Shown here: in pieces, positions 34,004-41,991 of the stretch
Layout of the letters: the number at the start of each line of letters is the position of its first letter
Numbering within the stretch: the stretch's first letter is position 1
Assembly (NCBI RefSeq): GCF_000430725.1
Contig: NZ_KE387211.1
Location: 93,007 to 157,006, forward strand
DNA length: 64,000 bases
Direction of reading: 5' to 3'
From: Azohydromonas australica DSM 1124
Lineage (GTDB): Bacteria; Pseudomonadota; Gammaproteobacteria; Burkholderiales; Burkholderiaceae_C
The notes under the pieces: generated by a model
What the model was told of the DNA's origin: nothing
Databases searched by the model: none
Seen by the model: only the letters and a program-made list of their open reading frames with translations
Position numbers and translations under genes: made by a program

Positions 34004-34996
34004 TCAGCCGATCACCTCGTAAGCCCGTCCGCTGGCCGTGCGCCGCGTGACCGACTCGCGCTCCAGCCGGGCCAGGAACTGGCGCGCCTCCTCGGCCGGC
34101 GAGCCCTCGGCACGCTGGATGGCGCGCGCATTGGGCTTGACCGAGCCGCTGCGCACGGCCGCCAGCACCCGCTGGTAGCGCGCCTCGGCATCGCCCTCGG
34201 CAATGTCGTCTTCCCCGTCGTCCTCGGCAACGGCGGCCGCGGTGCGCTGAGGCCGCGCGACAGCCGCCGGCGGGGCCGGCAGCGGCTCCAGCCACGGCGC
34301 CCGTTCGGCCGTGCGCGCCACGCGGAACAGCACACCGGAGGCCGACATCATCGTCAGGCCCACGAGCGCGATCAGCGCCGAGCGCACCACCGCGAACAGC
34401 ACGGTGCGGTCGTCGCCCAGCAGCGTGGTGAGCGTGGGCCGCTTGGCGCTCTGAAGCTCCGCCAGCTCGACCGCCATGGGGGCGATGCGCCCCTCGATCT
34501 CCATGGCCTCGCGCAGCGCCTGCCCGCCGCGCTCGCGCGAGGAGGCCAGCACGGAACGCGACTGCGCCGCGGCGTTGTCGCGCAACCCGGCCGCCGTCGC
34601 CCGGTGGCTGGCGATGGCCGCCTGCAGCTCCTCGATGCGCGCCTCGTTGGCGCTGGCCTGCACGTCCGAGGACTGCACCAGCGCCAGCTGCGTCACGCTC
34701 ATCGTGGCCACCTCGAATCCGAACAGCACGATGCCCAGCCCCACCAACGCCCAGCGCAGCCGCCGCAGCAACCGCTCCGGCAGCAACGCGGCCGTGCCGA
34801 AAGCCAGGAGCTGGCACAGCGTCAGCAGCACGCCAGCCAGGATCAGTGCCTGGCGGGCCATCTCGTCGCGCTCCGTCTGCTGCAGGCCCAAGGTGAAGAA
34901 CCAGGCGCCAAGCGCACTGGCAGCCAGTCCGATGAAGGCGGCCAGCGTTCCCAGCACACGGTAGGTTCTGGGAGTGAGGTGGGTGTTGTCAGTCAT
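34004..34996 (-). CDS. unknown protein: four membrane helices, coiled coil, helix-turn-helix-like C-terminus
   Basis: 330 residues from ATG 34996 (MTDNTHLTPRTYR); the frame extends to an ATG at 35083, but that extension looks unnatural and no start has a good ribosome-binding site. Three N-terminal membrane helices (VLGTLAAFIGLAASALGAWFF; LILAGVLLTLCQLLAFG; WALVGLGIVLFGFEVATM) are followed by a coiled-coil-like segment (ANEARIEELQAAIASHRATA...). A fourth helix (LFAVVRSALIALVGLTMMS) precedes an acidic linker. The C-terminal domain has the appearance of a winged-helix/HTH (RYQRVLAAVRSGSVKPN, then EEARQFLARLERESVT). I recognise no family. A membrane-tethered DNA-binding protein, perhaps of plasmid or integrative-element ancestry, is one reading. 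It is divergent from cstA. Confidence 0.75.
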   Translation of the reverse strand: MTDNTHLTPRTYRVLGTLAAFIGLAASALGAWFFTLGLQQTERDEMARQALILAGVLLTLCQLLAFGTAALLPERLLRRLRWALVGLGIVLFGFEVATMSVTQLALVQSSDVQASANEARIEELQAAIASHRATAAGLRDNAAAQSRSVLASSRERGGQALREAMEIEGRIAPMAVELAELQSAKRPTLTTLLGDDRTVLFAVVRSALIALVGLTMMSASGVLFRVARTAERAPWLEPLPAPPAAVARPQRTAAAVAEDDGEDDIAEGDAEARYQRVLAAVRSGSVKPNARAIQRAEGSPAEEARQFLARLERESVTRRTASGRAYEVIG

Positions 34997-35300
34997 TGGG
35001 AGGGGAAAAACGGAACAGCGACCCGTCTCAACGGCCGCTCCGGATGTTGAACAGGCAGACAAACTTGTCGATTTTCGTTGCATTCATGTCCGTGGATTGG
35101 CAAGTAGTTGGCGCCAAGACCATTTTTGTGCACGACCGCATCGGGTCGAGCCATCGCGCCGCCCACTCTGCCCCCGCGTTGTGCACACCGCTTGCCCCGG
35201 GAGCGACAGGCGCTTCCGGTCCACCGGGAGCTGATGCCTTGCGTGTCCAGGCTGCGGCCCCGGCTCTCGACGGGCTCCACGCAGCCGCCGGAGGAGACTC
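34997..35300. other. divergent intergenic region before cstA
   Basis: 304 bp, moderately AT-richer around 35040-35130. It should contain the promoters for the unknown membrane protein (leftward) and cstA (rightward). Apart from GGAGGAG, 4 nt before the cstA ATG, no recognisable operator or hairpin was found. Frames across it are shadows. Confidence 0.5.
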
Positions 35301-37364
35301 ATGAACAAGCTCGTGTCCCTGCTCCTGTGGCCCGCCGTGGCGCTGCTGGGCGCCTTTTCCTTCGCCGCGCTGGCGCTGCACCGCGGCGAGTCGGTCAACG
35401 CGGTGTGGCTGGTCACGGCAGGGCTGTGCGTCTACTTCATCGCCTACCGCTTCTATTCGAAGTTCATCGCTGACAAGGCGCTGCGCCTGGACGACGCGCG
35501 CCCCACGCCGGCCATGCGCCACAACGACGGGATGGACTACGTACCCACCAACAAGTGGGTGCTCTACGGCCACCACTTCGCCGCCATCGCCGGCGCCGGG
35601 CCGCTGGTGGGGCCGGTGCTGGCGGCGCAGATGGGCTACCTGCCCGGCACGCTGTGGCTGCTCTCCGGCGTGGTGGTCGCCGGCGCGGTGCAGGACTTCA
35701 TCGTGCTCTTCGCCTCGGTGCGCCGCGACGGCAAGTCGCTGGGCGAGATGATCAAGATGGAGCTCGGCCCCGTGGCCGGCACCCTGGCCTCCGTCGGCGT
35801 GCTGGCGATCATGATCATCATCCTGGCGGTGCTGGCGCTGGTGGTGGTCAAGGCGCTCACGGGCAGTCCCTGGGGCCTGTTCACCATCGCCGCCACCATC
35901 CCCATCGCGCTGCTCATGGGGCTGTACATGCGCATCATTCGCCCCGGGCGCGTGGGCGAGGCCTCGGCCTTCGGCGTGGTGCTGCTGCTGGCGTCCATCT
36001 TCGCCGGCCGCCTCGTCGCCGAGAGCTCGACCTTGGCGCCGCTGTTCACGCTCACCGGCACGCAGCTGGCCTGGGCGCTGATCATCTACGGCGCCGTCGC
36101 CGCGAGCCTGCCGGTGTGGCTGATGCTGGCACCGCGCGACTACCTCAGCACCTTCCTCAAGATCGGCACCATCGTCGCGCTGGCACTGGGCATCTACTTC
36201 GTGGCGCCGCTGCTGTCCATGCCCAGTACCACGCGCTTCATCGACGGCAGCGGGCCGGTGTTCAGCGGCAAGCTCTTCCCCTTCCTGTTCATCACCATCG
36301 CCTGCGGCGCCGTCTCCGGCTTCCACTCGCTCATCTCCTCGGGCACCACGCCCAAGATGATCGAGAAGGAGTCGCACATGCGGCTCATCGGCTTCGGCGG
36401 CATGCTCACCGAGAGCTTCGTGGCGCTGATGGCGCTCACCGCCGCCTGCGTGCTGGACCCGGGCATCTACTTCGCGATGAACGCGCCGGCGGCCGTCATC
36501 GGCACCACGGCCGAGAACGCCGCGCGCGTGATCTCCGAATGGGGCTTCGTCATCACGCCCGACGTGCTGACGCAGACGGCCAAGGACATCGGCGAGAGCA
36601 CCATCCTCTCGCGCGCCGGCGGTGCGCCCACGCTGGCGGTGGGCATGGCGCAGATCCTGGGCCAGGCCTTCGGCGGCAAGGCGATGGAGGCCTTCTGGTA
36701 CCACTTCGCCATCCTGTTCGAGGCGCTGTTCATCCTCACCGCGGTGGACGCCGGCACGCGGGTGGGCCGCTTCATGATCCAGGACATGCTGGGCCACGTG
36801 TACAAGCCCTTCGGCAACACCGAGAACCTGCCGGCCAACCTCGTGGCCACCGCCGCCTGCGTGGCGCTGTGGGGCTACTTCCTGTACCAGGGCGTGGTCG
36901 ATCCGCTGGGCGGCATCAACACGCTGTGGCAGCTCTTCGGCGTGGGCAACCAGATGCTCGCCGGCATCGCGCTGCTGCTGTGCACCTGCGTGCTGGTGAA
37001 GATGAAGCGCGAGCGTTACGTGTGGATCACGCTGGTGCCCACGGCATGGCTGCTCGTCACCACGCTCACGGCCGGGGTGCAGAAGATCTTCCACCCCTCG
37101 CCGAGCATCGGCTTCCTGGCCCTGGCCGACAAGTTCAGCGCCGCGGCGGCGCAGGGCACGGTGCTGGCGCCGGCCAAGACCATCGCGGAGATGCAGCGCG
37201 TGGCCTTCAACAACTACCTCGACGCGGCCGTGTGCGGCTTCTTCGTGCTGCTGGTGGTGGCGATGTGCTTCTTCGCGCTGCGCATCTGCGCCAAGGCGCT
37301 CAAGCAGGCCCGGCCCACCGCGCACGAGATCCCGCCGGCGGCCACGCGCCAGGCGCCGGTATGA
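35301..37364 (+). CDS. cstA: carbon starvation protein CstA (pyruvate/peptide transporter)
   Basis: 687 residues, normal for the family. A strong GGAGGAG precedes ATG 35301. CstA landmarks: TNKWVLYGHHFAAIAGAGPLVGPVLAAQMGY, VVAGAVQDFIVLFASVRRDGKSLGEM, FSGKLFPFLFITIACGAVSGFHSLISSGTTPKMI, and AFYGGKAMEAFWYHFAILFEALFILTAVDAGTRVGRFM-like (here FGGKAMEAFWYHF). About 15 or more membrane helices. In enterobacteria CstA and its paralogue BtsT import peptides and/or pyruvate. The small partner gene ybdD overlaps its stop (ATGA), the conserved arrangement for this transporter. No carbon-starvation regulator is adjacent. Confidence 0.95.
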   Translation: MNKLVSLLLWPAVALLGAFSFAALALHRGESVNAVWLVTAGLCVYFIAYRFYSKFIADKALRLDDARPTPAMRHNDGMDYVPTNKWVLYGHHFAAIAGAGPLVGPVLAAQMGYLPGTLWLLSGVVVAGAVQDFIVLFASVRRDGKSLGEMIKMELGPVAGTLASVGVLAIMIIILAVLALVVVKALTGSPWGLFTIAATIPIALLMGLYMRIIRPGRVGEASAFGVVLLLASIFAGRLVAESSTLAPLFTLTGTQLAWALIIYGAVAASLPVWLMLAPRDYLSTFLKIGTIVALALGIYFVAPLLSMPSTTRFIDGSGPVFSGKLFPFLFITIACGAVSGFHSLISSGTTPKMIEKESHMRLIGFGGMLTESFVALMALTAACVLDPGIYFAMNAPAAVIGTTAENAARVISEWGFVITPDVLTQTAKDIGESTILSRAGGAPTLAVGMAQILGQAFGGKAMEAFWYHFAILFEALFILTAVDAGTRVGRFMIQDMLGHVYKPFGNTENLPANLVATAACVALWGYFLYQGVVDPLGGINTLWQLFGVGNQMLAGIALLLCTCVLVKMKRERYVWITLVPTAWLLVTTLTAGVQKIFHPSPSIGFLALADKFSAAAAQGTVLAPAKTIAEMQRVAFNNYLDAAVCGFFVLLVVAMCFFALRICAKALKQARPTAHEIPPAATRQAPV

Positions 37365-37621
37365 GCACGCGGCCCGACATGGAGAAGGACGCGCCGCCGG
37401 TGCCCGAGGACACGGCACAGGCCGGCGGCAGCGGCTGGGCCGCGCGCTGGCGCAGCGTCTGCGGCGGCTGCCGTCAGATCTTCGGCATCCCGGACTACGA
37501 GCGCTACCTGGCGCACGCCGCCGCGCGCCACCCCGGCGCGCCGGTGCTCTCGCGCGAGGAGTTCAGCAAGCGCGCCATCGACCGGCGCTACGGCGGCGGA
37601 GGCGGGATGCGCTGCTGCTGA
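37361..37621 (+). CDS. YbdD/YjiX-family small protein (DUF466)
   Basis: 86 residues; the ATG overlaps the cstA stop by 4 bp. The core matches YbdD/YjiX: WRSVCGGCRQIFGIPDYERYL, AHAAARHPGAPVLSREEFSK, ending RYGGGGGMRCC. The N-terminal 25 residues are an extension relative to the short enterobacterial proteins. YbdD-type proteins are always coupled to CstA/BtsT transporters and are thought to be required for transport. The C-terminal Cys pair is family-typical. Confidence 0.92.
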   Translation: MSTRPDMEKDAPPVPEDTAQAGGSGWAARWRSVCGGCRQIFGIPDYERYLAHAAARHPGAPVLSREEFSKRAIDRRYGGGGGMRCC

Positions 37622-37637
37622 GGCGTCCGGCGGCACC

Positions 37638-38450
37638 TCAGGGCGCCTCGCCCAGTGCCGCCGCGATCGCCCCGCGCCACCAGGCCGCATCCACCCGTTC
37701 CGGCCAGTCGTTGTGGCCGGCCCCTTCGAGCACCAGCAGCCGCTTGCGCCCGTCCAGCGCGTCGTACAGCGCCTGGCCCAGGCGCGCCGGCACGATGCCG
37801 TCATGCTCGGCCACGACCACGACCACCGGGCGGTCGAAGCCGGCGAGGTAGGCCATGCTGTCGTAGTCGTCGCGCAGCAGCCAGCGCACCGGCAGCCACG
37901 GATAGTGGATCGCGCCCACGTGCGCCAGCCGGTCCCAAGGCGTGATGAGCAGCAAGCCGCTGACGCGCTCGCGCTGCCCCGCCGCCGCGCCGGCGGCCAC
38001 GGCTGCGCCCATCGATTCGCCCACCACCAGCAGCGGTCCCGGCCAAGCCTGGTATGCCAGCGCCAGCGCCAGCGTCTTGCGGGCATCGTCCACCAGGCTG
38101 GCTTCGCCCAGCGCGCCACCACGCGGCCCGTAGCCCGGATGCTCGGCCAGCAGCACGCGCCAGCCCTGCGGCGCCAACGCCTGCGCGTAGAACGCCCGGT
38201 GGCCGGCATGCCCGGCGTTGCCGTGGAACACCACCACCGTGCCCCGGGCCGTGCCGGACGGCTCCGCCACGAGGCCCCGGAAGTCCTGTGCCGAGGGCCA
38301 GGCCCGCAGCCTGCCGCCCGCCAGCTGCTCCACCGGTGCGCGGTCCGGGAAGTACAGCAGCCGGTCCTGCCAGCGCCAGACGGCCGCCAGGAACAGCAGC
38401 GCGACGATGGCCAGCAGCAGCAGCGTGGTCACGAGCTTCCTCACGAACAT
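37638..38450 (-). CDS. membrane-anchored alpha/beta hydrolase (BEM46-like)
   Basis: 270 residues from ATG 38450 (MFVRKLVTTLLLLA). One N-terminal membrane helix (about 5-25) is followed by the ABHD13/BEM46-type hydrolase: RLLYFPDR, VVFHGNAGHAGHR (oxyanion), AEHPGYGPRGG, nucleophile in GESMGAA, Asp in EHDGIVP and His in GAGHNDWP. The 'F-H-G-N-A-G' and 'Y-P-G-Y-G-x-S/R-G' pattern is diagnostic. The active site would face the periplasm if the helix acts as a signal anchor. It lies 7 bp after the HNH gene on the same strand. Substrate unknown. Confidence 0.87.
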   Translation of the reverse strand: MFVRKLVTTLLLLAIVALLFLAAVWRWQDRLLYFPDRAPVEQLAGGRLRAWPSAQDFRGLVAEPSGTARGTVVVFHGNAGHAGHRAFYAQALAPQGWRVLLAEHPGYGPRGGALGEASLVDDARKTLALALAYQAWPGPLLVVGESMGAAVAAGAAAGQRERVSGLLLITPWDRLAHVGAIHYPWLPVRWLLRDDYDSMAYLAGFDRPVVVVVAEHDGIVPARLGQALYDALDGRKRLLVLEGAGHNDWPERVDAAWWRGAIAAALGEAP

Positions 38451-38457
38451 GCCCGGC

Positions 38458-38799
38458 TCAGCGACGCCGCCGCGGCTTGATGGTGCGGTCCCAGTACTCG
38501 GGCGGCTTGTTCGCCACCCAGCCCACGAAATCGGCGATTTCCGGATGCGCGCGCAGCGCCGCCCAGGTGTGGAAGCGCCGCGCCAGCTCCTTCTCGCTGA
38601 AGGTCGCGTGGATCTTGCGGTGGCAGATGCGGTGCACCAGCTGCGTGTCCTTGCCGCCGTGGCTGCGTGGCACCAAGTGGTGCTCGTCGGCCGAGGGCCC
38701 GGGCACGATAGGCCGCCCGCACAGCGGGCAAGGCGGCGGCGGGACGTCCGCCGCCGCGGCGAAGGGTTCTCCAGTGCGCAGGTGTCTCTTGCCGACCAT
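38458..38799 (-). CDS. HNH-domain protein
   Basis: 113 residues from ATG 38799 (MVGKRHLRTG); the frame extends further but the extra part is not convincing. A zinc-knuckle CPLCGRPI is followed by the HNH core DEHHLVPRSHGG...LVHRICHRKIH, with Cys-x2-Cys plus a C-x2-K-I-H closing segment. The rest is helical with a strongly basic tail (TIKPRRRR). Stand-alone small HNH proteins are typically nucleases of uncertain role. It is in an operon-like pair with the downstream hydrolase. No restriction or toxin-antitoxin partner is visible. Confidence 0.82.
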   Translation of the reverse strand: MVGKRHLRTGEPFAAAADVPPPPCPLCGRPIVPGPSADEHHLVPRSHGGKDTQLVHRICHRKIHATFSEKELARRFHTWAALRAHPEIADFVGWVANKPPEYWDRTIKPRRRR

Positions 38800-39025
38800 G
38801 CCGCGTTTGTAACGTGCCGTGCCAAGCCCGCGTCGGCGCGGGATCTTCCATAGTCCGCCCGTCACGGCCACCACGGCGTCTTGACGCTGGCAAGCGGTCC
38901 ATGCTGCAATGCAGCAATCAGGTAAGTCGTTGTAACGCAAGCAGCGCTCTGCCGTTGAGGCTAGGCGTGCTCCTGCGCTTCAAAACCGGCCGTCCCCCTG
39001 GCCGCTGATTCCCCTGGAGGCAACC

Positions 39026-40147
39026 ATGCTCGATCCCCTGGCCGCGCCGCCGGCCGCTCCGCTGCCCAGCTTCAACGCCGACCTGAGCCAGAGCTCGGTG
39101 TCCGGGCTGTCGTCCGGCGCCTTCATGACGGTGCAGCTGCACGTGGCGCACTCGTCGATGTTCGTGGGCGCGGGCGTGGTGGCCGGCGGGCCGTACCGCT
39201 GTGTCGAGACCTTCCGCGGCTCCTCGCTGATCGCCGAGGACGCCTACGTGCAGAACGCGCTGTTCATCTGCATGAACCCGCTGATCCCCGAGGTCGGCCC
39301 CAATCCCGAGCGCCTGGTGAAGCTGGCCCGGGAGACCGAGGCGCAGGGCCTGATCGACCCGCTCAAGCACCTGGCCGGGCAGAAGCTCTACATCTTCACC
39401 GGCAGCGAGGACAAGGTCGTGGACTCCTCGGTGGTGCGCACCACGCGCCAGTTCTACGAGCTGCTGGGCGTGGCGCCCAAGGACATCCAGTACGTGGACG
39501 ACGTGCCCGCGGGCCATGCGCTGCTGACCAGCAACGACGAGGACAACCCGCTGGGCGTCAACGCCCCGCCCTACATCAGCAACTGGGGACGGATGCAGAG
39601 CTGGGACATCCTGCGCCACATCTACGGCCCACTGAAGCCGCCGTCGGAGCGGCTGAGCGGGCGCATCCTGCGCTTCGACCAGCGCGAGTTCTTCGGCGGC
39701 GAGGCGCGCGCCAGCATGGCGCCCTACGGCTACGCCTACGTGCCCAAGGCGGTCGAGGACGGCGCACCCTGCCGCATCCACGTCGCGCTGCACGGCTGCA
39801 CCCAGGGCTACAGCTACGTCACGCGCACTTCGGGCAAGGCCGATACCGCCACCGAGCCGCCCTACGGCAACCGCTACTACACGACCACCGGCTACAACGA
39901 GATCGCCGACAGCAACAACATCGTGGTGCTGTACCCGCAGGCCCAGGGCATGGACGACGCCCAGGTCCAGAACCCCGACGGCTGCTGGGACTGGTTCGGC
40001 TACAGCTGCCCCGACGCGCAGGCGCCGGACTACTACTCGCAGAACGCCATCCAGATCCGCGCCATCCACGCGATGCTGGTGCGCCTGGGCGGCAAGGCCC
40101 CGGCCGCAAAGGCGGGCCGCTCCAAGACCACGGCCGTGACGGCCTGA
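39026..40147 (+). CDS. poly(3-hydroxybutyrate) depolymerase, type-2 (permuted) catalytic domain, no signal peptide
   Basis: 373 residues; GGAGG lies 6 nt before ATG 39026. Catalytic Ser29 sits in GLSSG, very near the N-terminus. The probable Asp is in FTGSEDKVVD and the His in DDVPAGHALL. The oxyanion His follows much later (VALHGCTQGYSYV), then VVLYPQAQGMDD and NPDGCWDWFGY. An oxyanion element C-terminal to the triad is the hallmark of the circularly permuted 'type 2' PHB depolymerase domain. There is no signal peptide, linker or substrate-binding domain, in contrast to secreted depolymerases. With a phasin-like protein encoded 38 bp downstream, the likely job is turnover of intracellular granules (inference). 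Confidence 0.85.
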   Translation: MLDPLAAPPAAPLPSFNADLSQSSVSGLSSGAFMTVQLHVAHSSMFVGAGVVAGGPYRCVETFRGSSLIAEDAYVQNALFICMNPLIPEVGPNPERLVKLARETEAQGLIDPLKHLAGQKLYIFTGSEDKVVDSSVVRTTRQFYELLGVAPKDIQYVDDVPAGHALLTSNDEDNPLGVNAPPYISNWGRMQSWDILRHIYGPLKPPSERLSGRILRFDQREFFGGEARASMAPYGYAYVPKAVEDGAPCRIHVALHGCTQGYSYVTRTSGKADTATEPPYGNRYYTTTGYNEIADSNNIVVLYPQAQGMDDAQVQNPDGCWDWFGYSCPDAQAPDYYSQNAIQIRAIHAMLVRLGGKAPAAKAGRSKTTAVTA

Positions 40148-40185
40148 GGCCGGCGCTTCCCGGAACCCCCTAGCGAGATCCAGCG

Positions 40186-40704
40186 ATGCCGATTTCCCAA
40201 TCCCTGATGATGAAAGCCACGGGCTCGCGCCCCGACGACTGGCTCAAGGCGCAAGTGCAGCTGGCCAAGGCCGCGCTGCCCGATGCCGACAACCCCAGGC
40301 AGGTGCCGCTGCCGCTGGTGCCGCTGGCACGGCTGCAGTCGCTGCAGGCGCTGCTGACCCACACCGCCAGCAGCGCCACGACCCAGGCCACGCAGGCCGC
40401 GGCTGCGCTGCCCGCGCTGGCCGCCGACCCGAATGCACTGCAGGAAGCCTGGGCCCTGGCCGGCGCCGCGTTGCAGCAATGGTGGTCGTTGCAGGCGCAA
40501 TGGCTGGAGCAGTGGACCGCGCTGGGCCAAGAGATGGGCCAGGTGCGCAAGGTCAACACCGTCTCCAAGTACGTGGGCCAGGAGATGGACCTGGTCAAGC
40601 AGGCCCAGACCCTGGTCAGCGACCAGACCTCCAGCGCGGTGCAGCTCTACGAGAACATCGTGGTCAACACCTCGTACTGGCTGAGCCAGAAGGCGCGGGG
40701 CTGA
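40186..40704 (+). CDS. phasin-like / granule-associated protein
   Basis: 172 residues, cytoplasmic, almost entirely helical and rich in Ala, Gln and Leu, with an amphipathic character (LQSLQALLTHTASSATTQATQ; WWSLQAQWLEQWTALGQEM; DLVKQAQTLVSDQTSSAVQLYENIV). Phasins are amphipathic helical proteins coating PHB granules and vary widely in sequence. The assignment rests on this composition and on the PHB depolymerase gene immediately upstream on the same strand. No Pfam-level motif was recognised. The alternative is an unrelated coiled-coil protein. Confidence 0.6.
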   Translation: MPISQSLMMKATGSRPDDWLKAQVQLAKAALPDADNPRQVPLPLVPLARLQSLQALLTHTASSATTQATQAAAALPALAADPNALQEAWALAGAALQQWWSLQAQWLEQWTALGQEMGQVRKVNTVSKYVGQEMDLVKQAQTLVSDQTSSAVQLYENIVVNTSYWLSQKARG

Positions 40705-40728
40705 GGCCAGGCCGAGGCGGGACGGCGC

Positions 40729-41892
40729 TCAAGGCGCCGCCTCCAGCACCAAGTCCACGACCACGCCCGCGTGGTCCGAGGGCCACAGCCCGCCGGACGT
40801 GCGGTCGCCCAGCCGGCCGCCCACCACGGCCGCGGCGCGGGCCTGCACCGCGCCGCGCAGCCACACCAGGTCCGTGCGGCGCGAGAGCTGCGTCTCCTCG
40901 TTGTCCATCGACGGCGCCTGGCAGCAGGTGGCGCCGGGCTGGCCCGGCACCGCCTGCGCCCAGGCGTCACGGTAGCCCGCCGCCAGGAAATCCACGTAGC
41001 GGTCGTCCGGCGGCGCCGGCACGGCGTGCGCGTGCGCGGCCAGCGCCAGCACCACCGGCAGCGGGCTGGCGTCGGCCAGGGCGCGCAGCAGCTCGCCGTC
41101 CTGGCGACGTTCCTGCGGCATGAAGGGGTCCAGGTGCGCCGTCTGCGCGCCCATGAAGCGCAGCCAGCGGCCCTGCACCTGCGCATCCACCGCCACCCAG
41201 GCCCGCCCGCCCGGATAGACCCCCAGCTGCGCCACCCCGGCCGCCCCGGCGCGCGGCGTGTCACCCGGCGCATCGAGCCGGCCCGATTGCGGATGGGACC
41301 AGCTGAAACGGCCCGGCGGCAGGTCCGTGCGGGCCAGGATCACGTTGCGGTTGAGCACCTGCGCGCAGCGCCACCCGGCCGTGCCCAGGTCCGCCGGCAG
41401 CGGCGGCATGCCGAATTGCGCCACCTGCGCCGCCACGCGGTAGGACGTGCCCAGGCTGCGCAGCGCGCGTTGCAGCGCGGCGAGCATGTCGATCTCGACC
41501 TTCATCGGGCCGCAGCGCAGGCTGCGCCGCGCCAGCGGGCCGGTGGACCAGCGCGCCACGTCCTGCAGGCTCACCAGCGCCGGCGCGGCGCGGGCGATCT
41601 GCCAGGCCACCGCGCGCATGCGCTCGTGGGGCCGCGTGGCGCGCACCTCGCGCAGCACCTGGCCGGCGCCGGCGGCGAAGCCCGGGGCGTCGATGGCGAA
41701 GTACAGCGGCTGGTAGTCGGTCCCTTCGCCCAGGTCCCAGTTCATCACGCGCAGCGGGGCGTCGGTCTCGGTCTCGGTCTCAGGCGTCGGCTGGGCATGG
41801 GCGCGGGGCGCGGCCAGGACGGCCGCCAGGAGCGGCATGCAGACGGCCAGCCGGGCCGCCCGCCCGGCCCACGTCCGGAGGCTTGGGGGCAT
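40729..41892 (-). CDS. secreted endonuclease/exonuclease/phosphatase-fold protein, active site degenerate
   Basis: 387 residues with a signal peptide (LAVCMPLLAAVLAAPRAHAQ). The EEP fold is suggested by LRVMNWDLGEG (first strand, Asn), VSLQDVARW (where LQE is usual), RTDLVWLRG (R-x-D-x-V) and SDHAGVVVDLVL (Ser-Asp-His). The metal-binding Glu is replaced by Asp, and the G-D-x-N segment expected before the last third is not recognisable (the corresponding region reads VVLALAAHAHA). It may be inactive, or it may have adopted another activity. Convergent with the phasin-like gene. Substrate unknown. Confidence 0.68.
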   Translation of the reverse strand: MPPSLRTWAGRAARLAVCMPLLAAVLAAPRAHAQPTPETETETDAPLRVMNWDLGEGTDYQPLYFAIDAPGFAAGAGQVLREVRATRPHERMRAVAWQIARAAPALVSLQDVARWSTGPLARRSLRCGPMKVEIDMLAALQRALRSLGTSYRVAAQVAQFGMPPLPADLGTAGWRCAQVLNRNVILARTDLPPGRFSWSHPQSGRLDAPGDTPRAGAAGVAQLGVYPGGRAWVAVDAQVQGRWLRFMGAQTAHLDPFMPQERRQDGELLRALADASPLPVVLALAAHAHAVPAPPDDRYVDFLAAGYRDAWAQAVPGQPGATCCQAPSMDNEETQLSRRTDLVWLRGAVQARAAAVVGGRLGDRTSGGLWPSDHAGVVVDLVLEAAP

Positions 41893-41991
41893 GGGAATTC
41901 CTTTCGCGTGCTTCGCCGCCGCGCAACCCGCGCACCGGCGCGGCGCGCCGGCATGGTGCCTGGACGCAGGCCCCCGCCACCTTGAGCAGCG

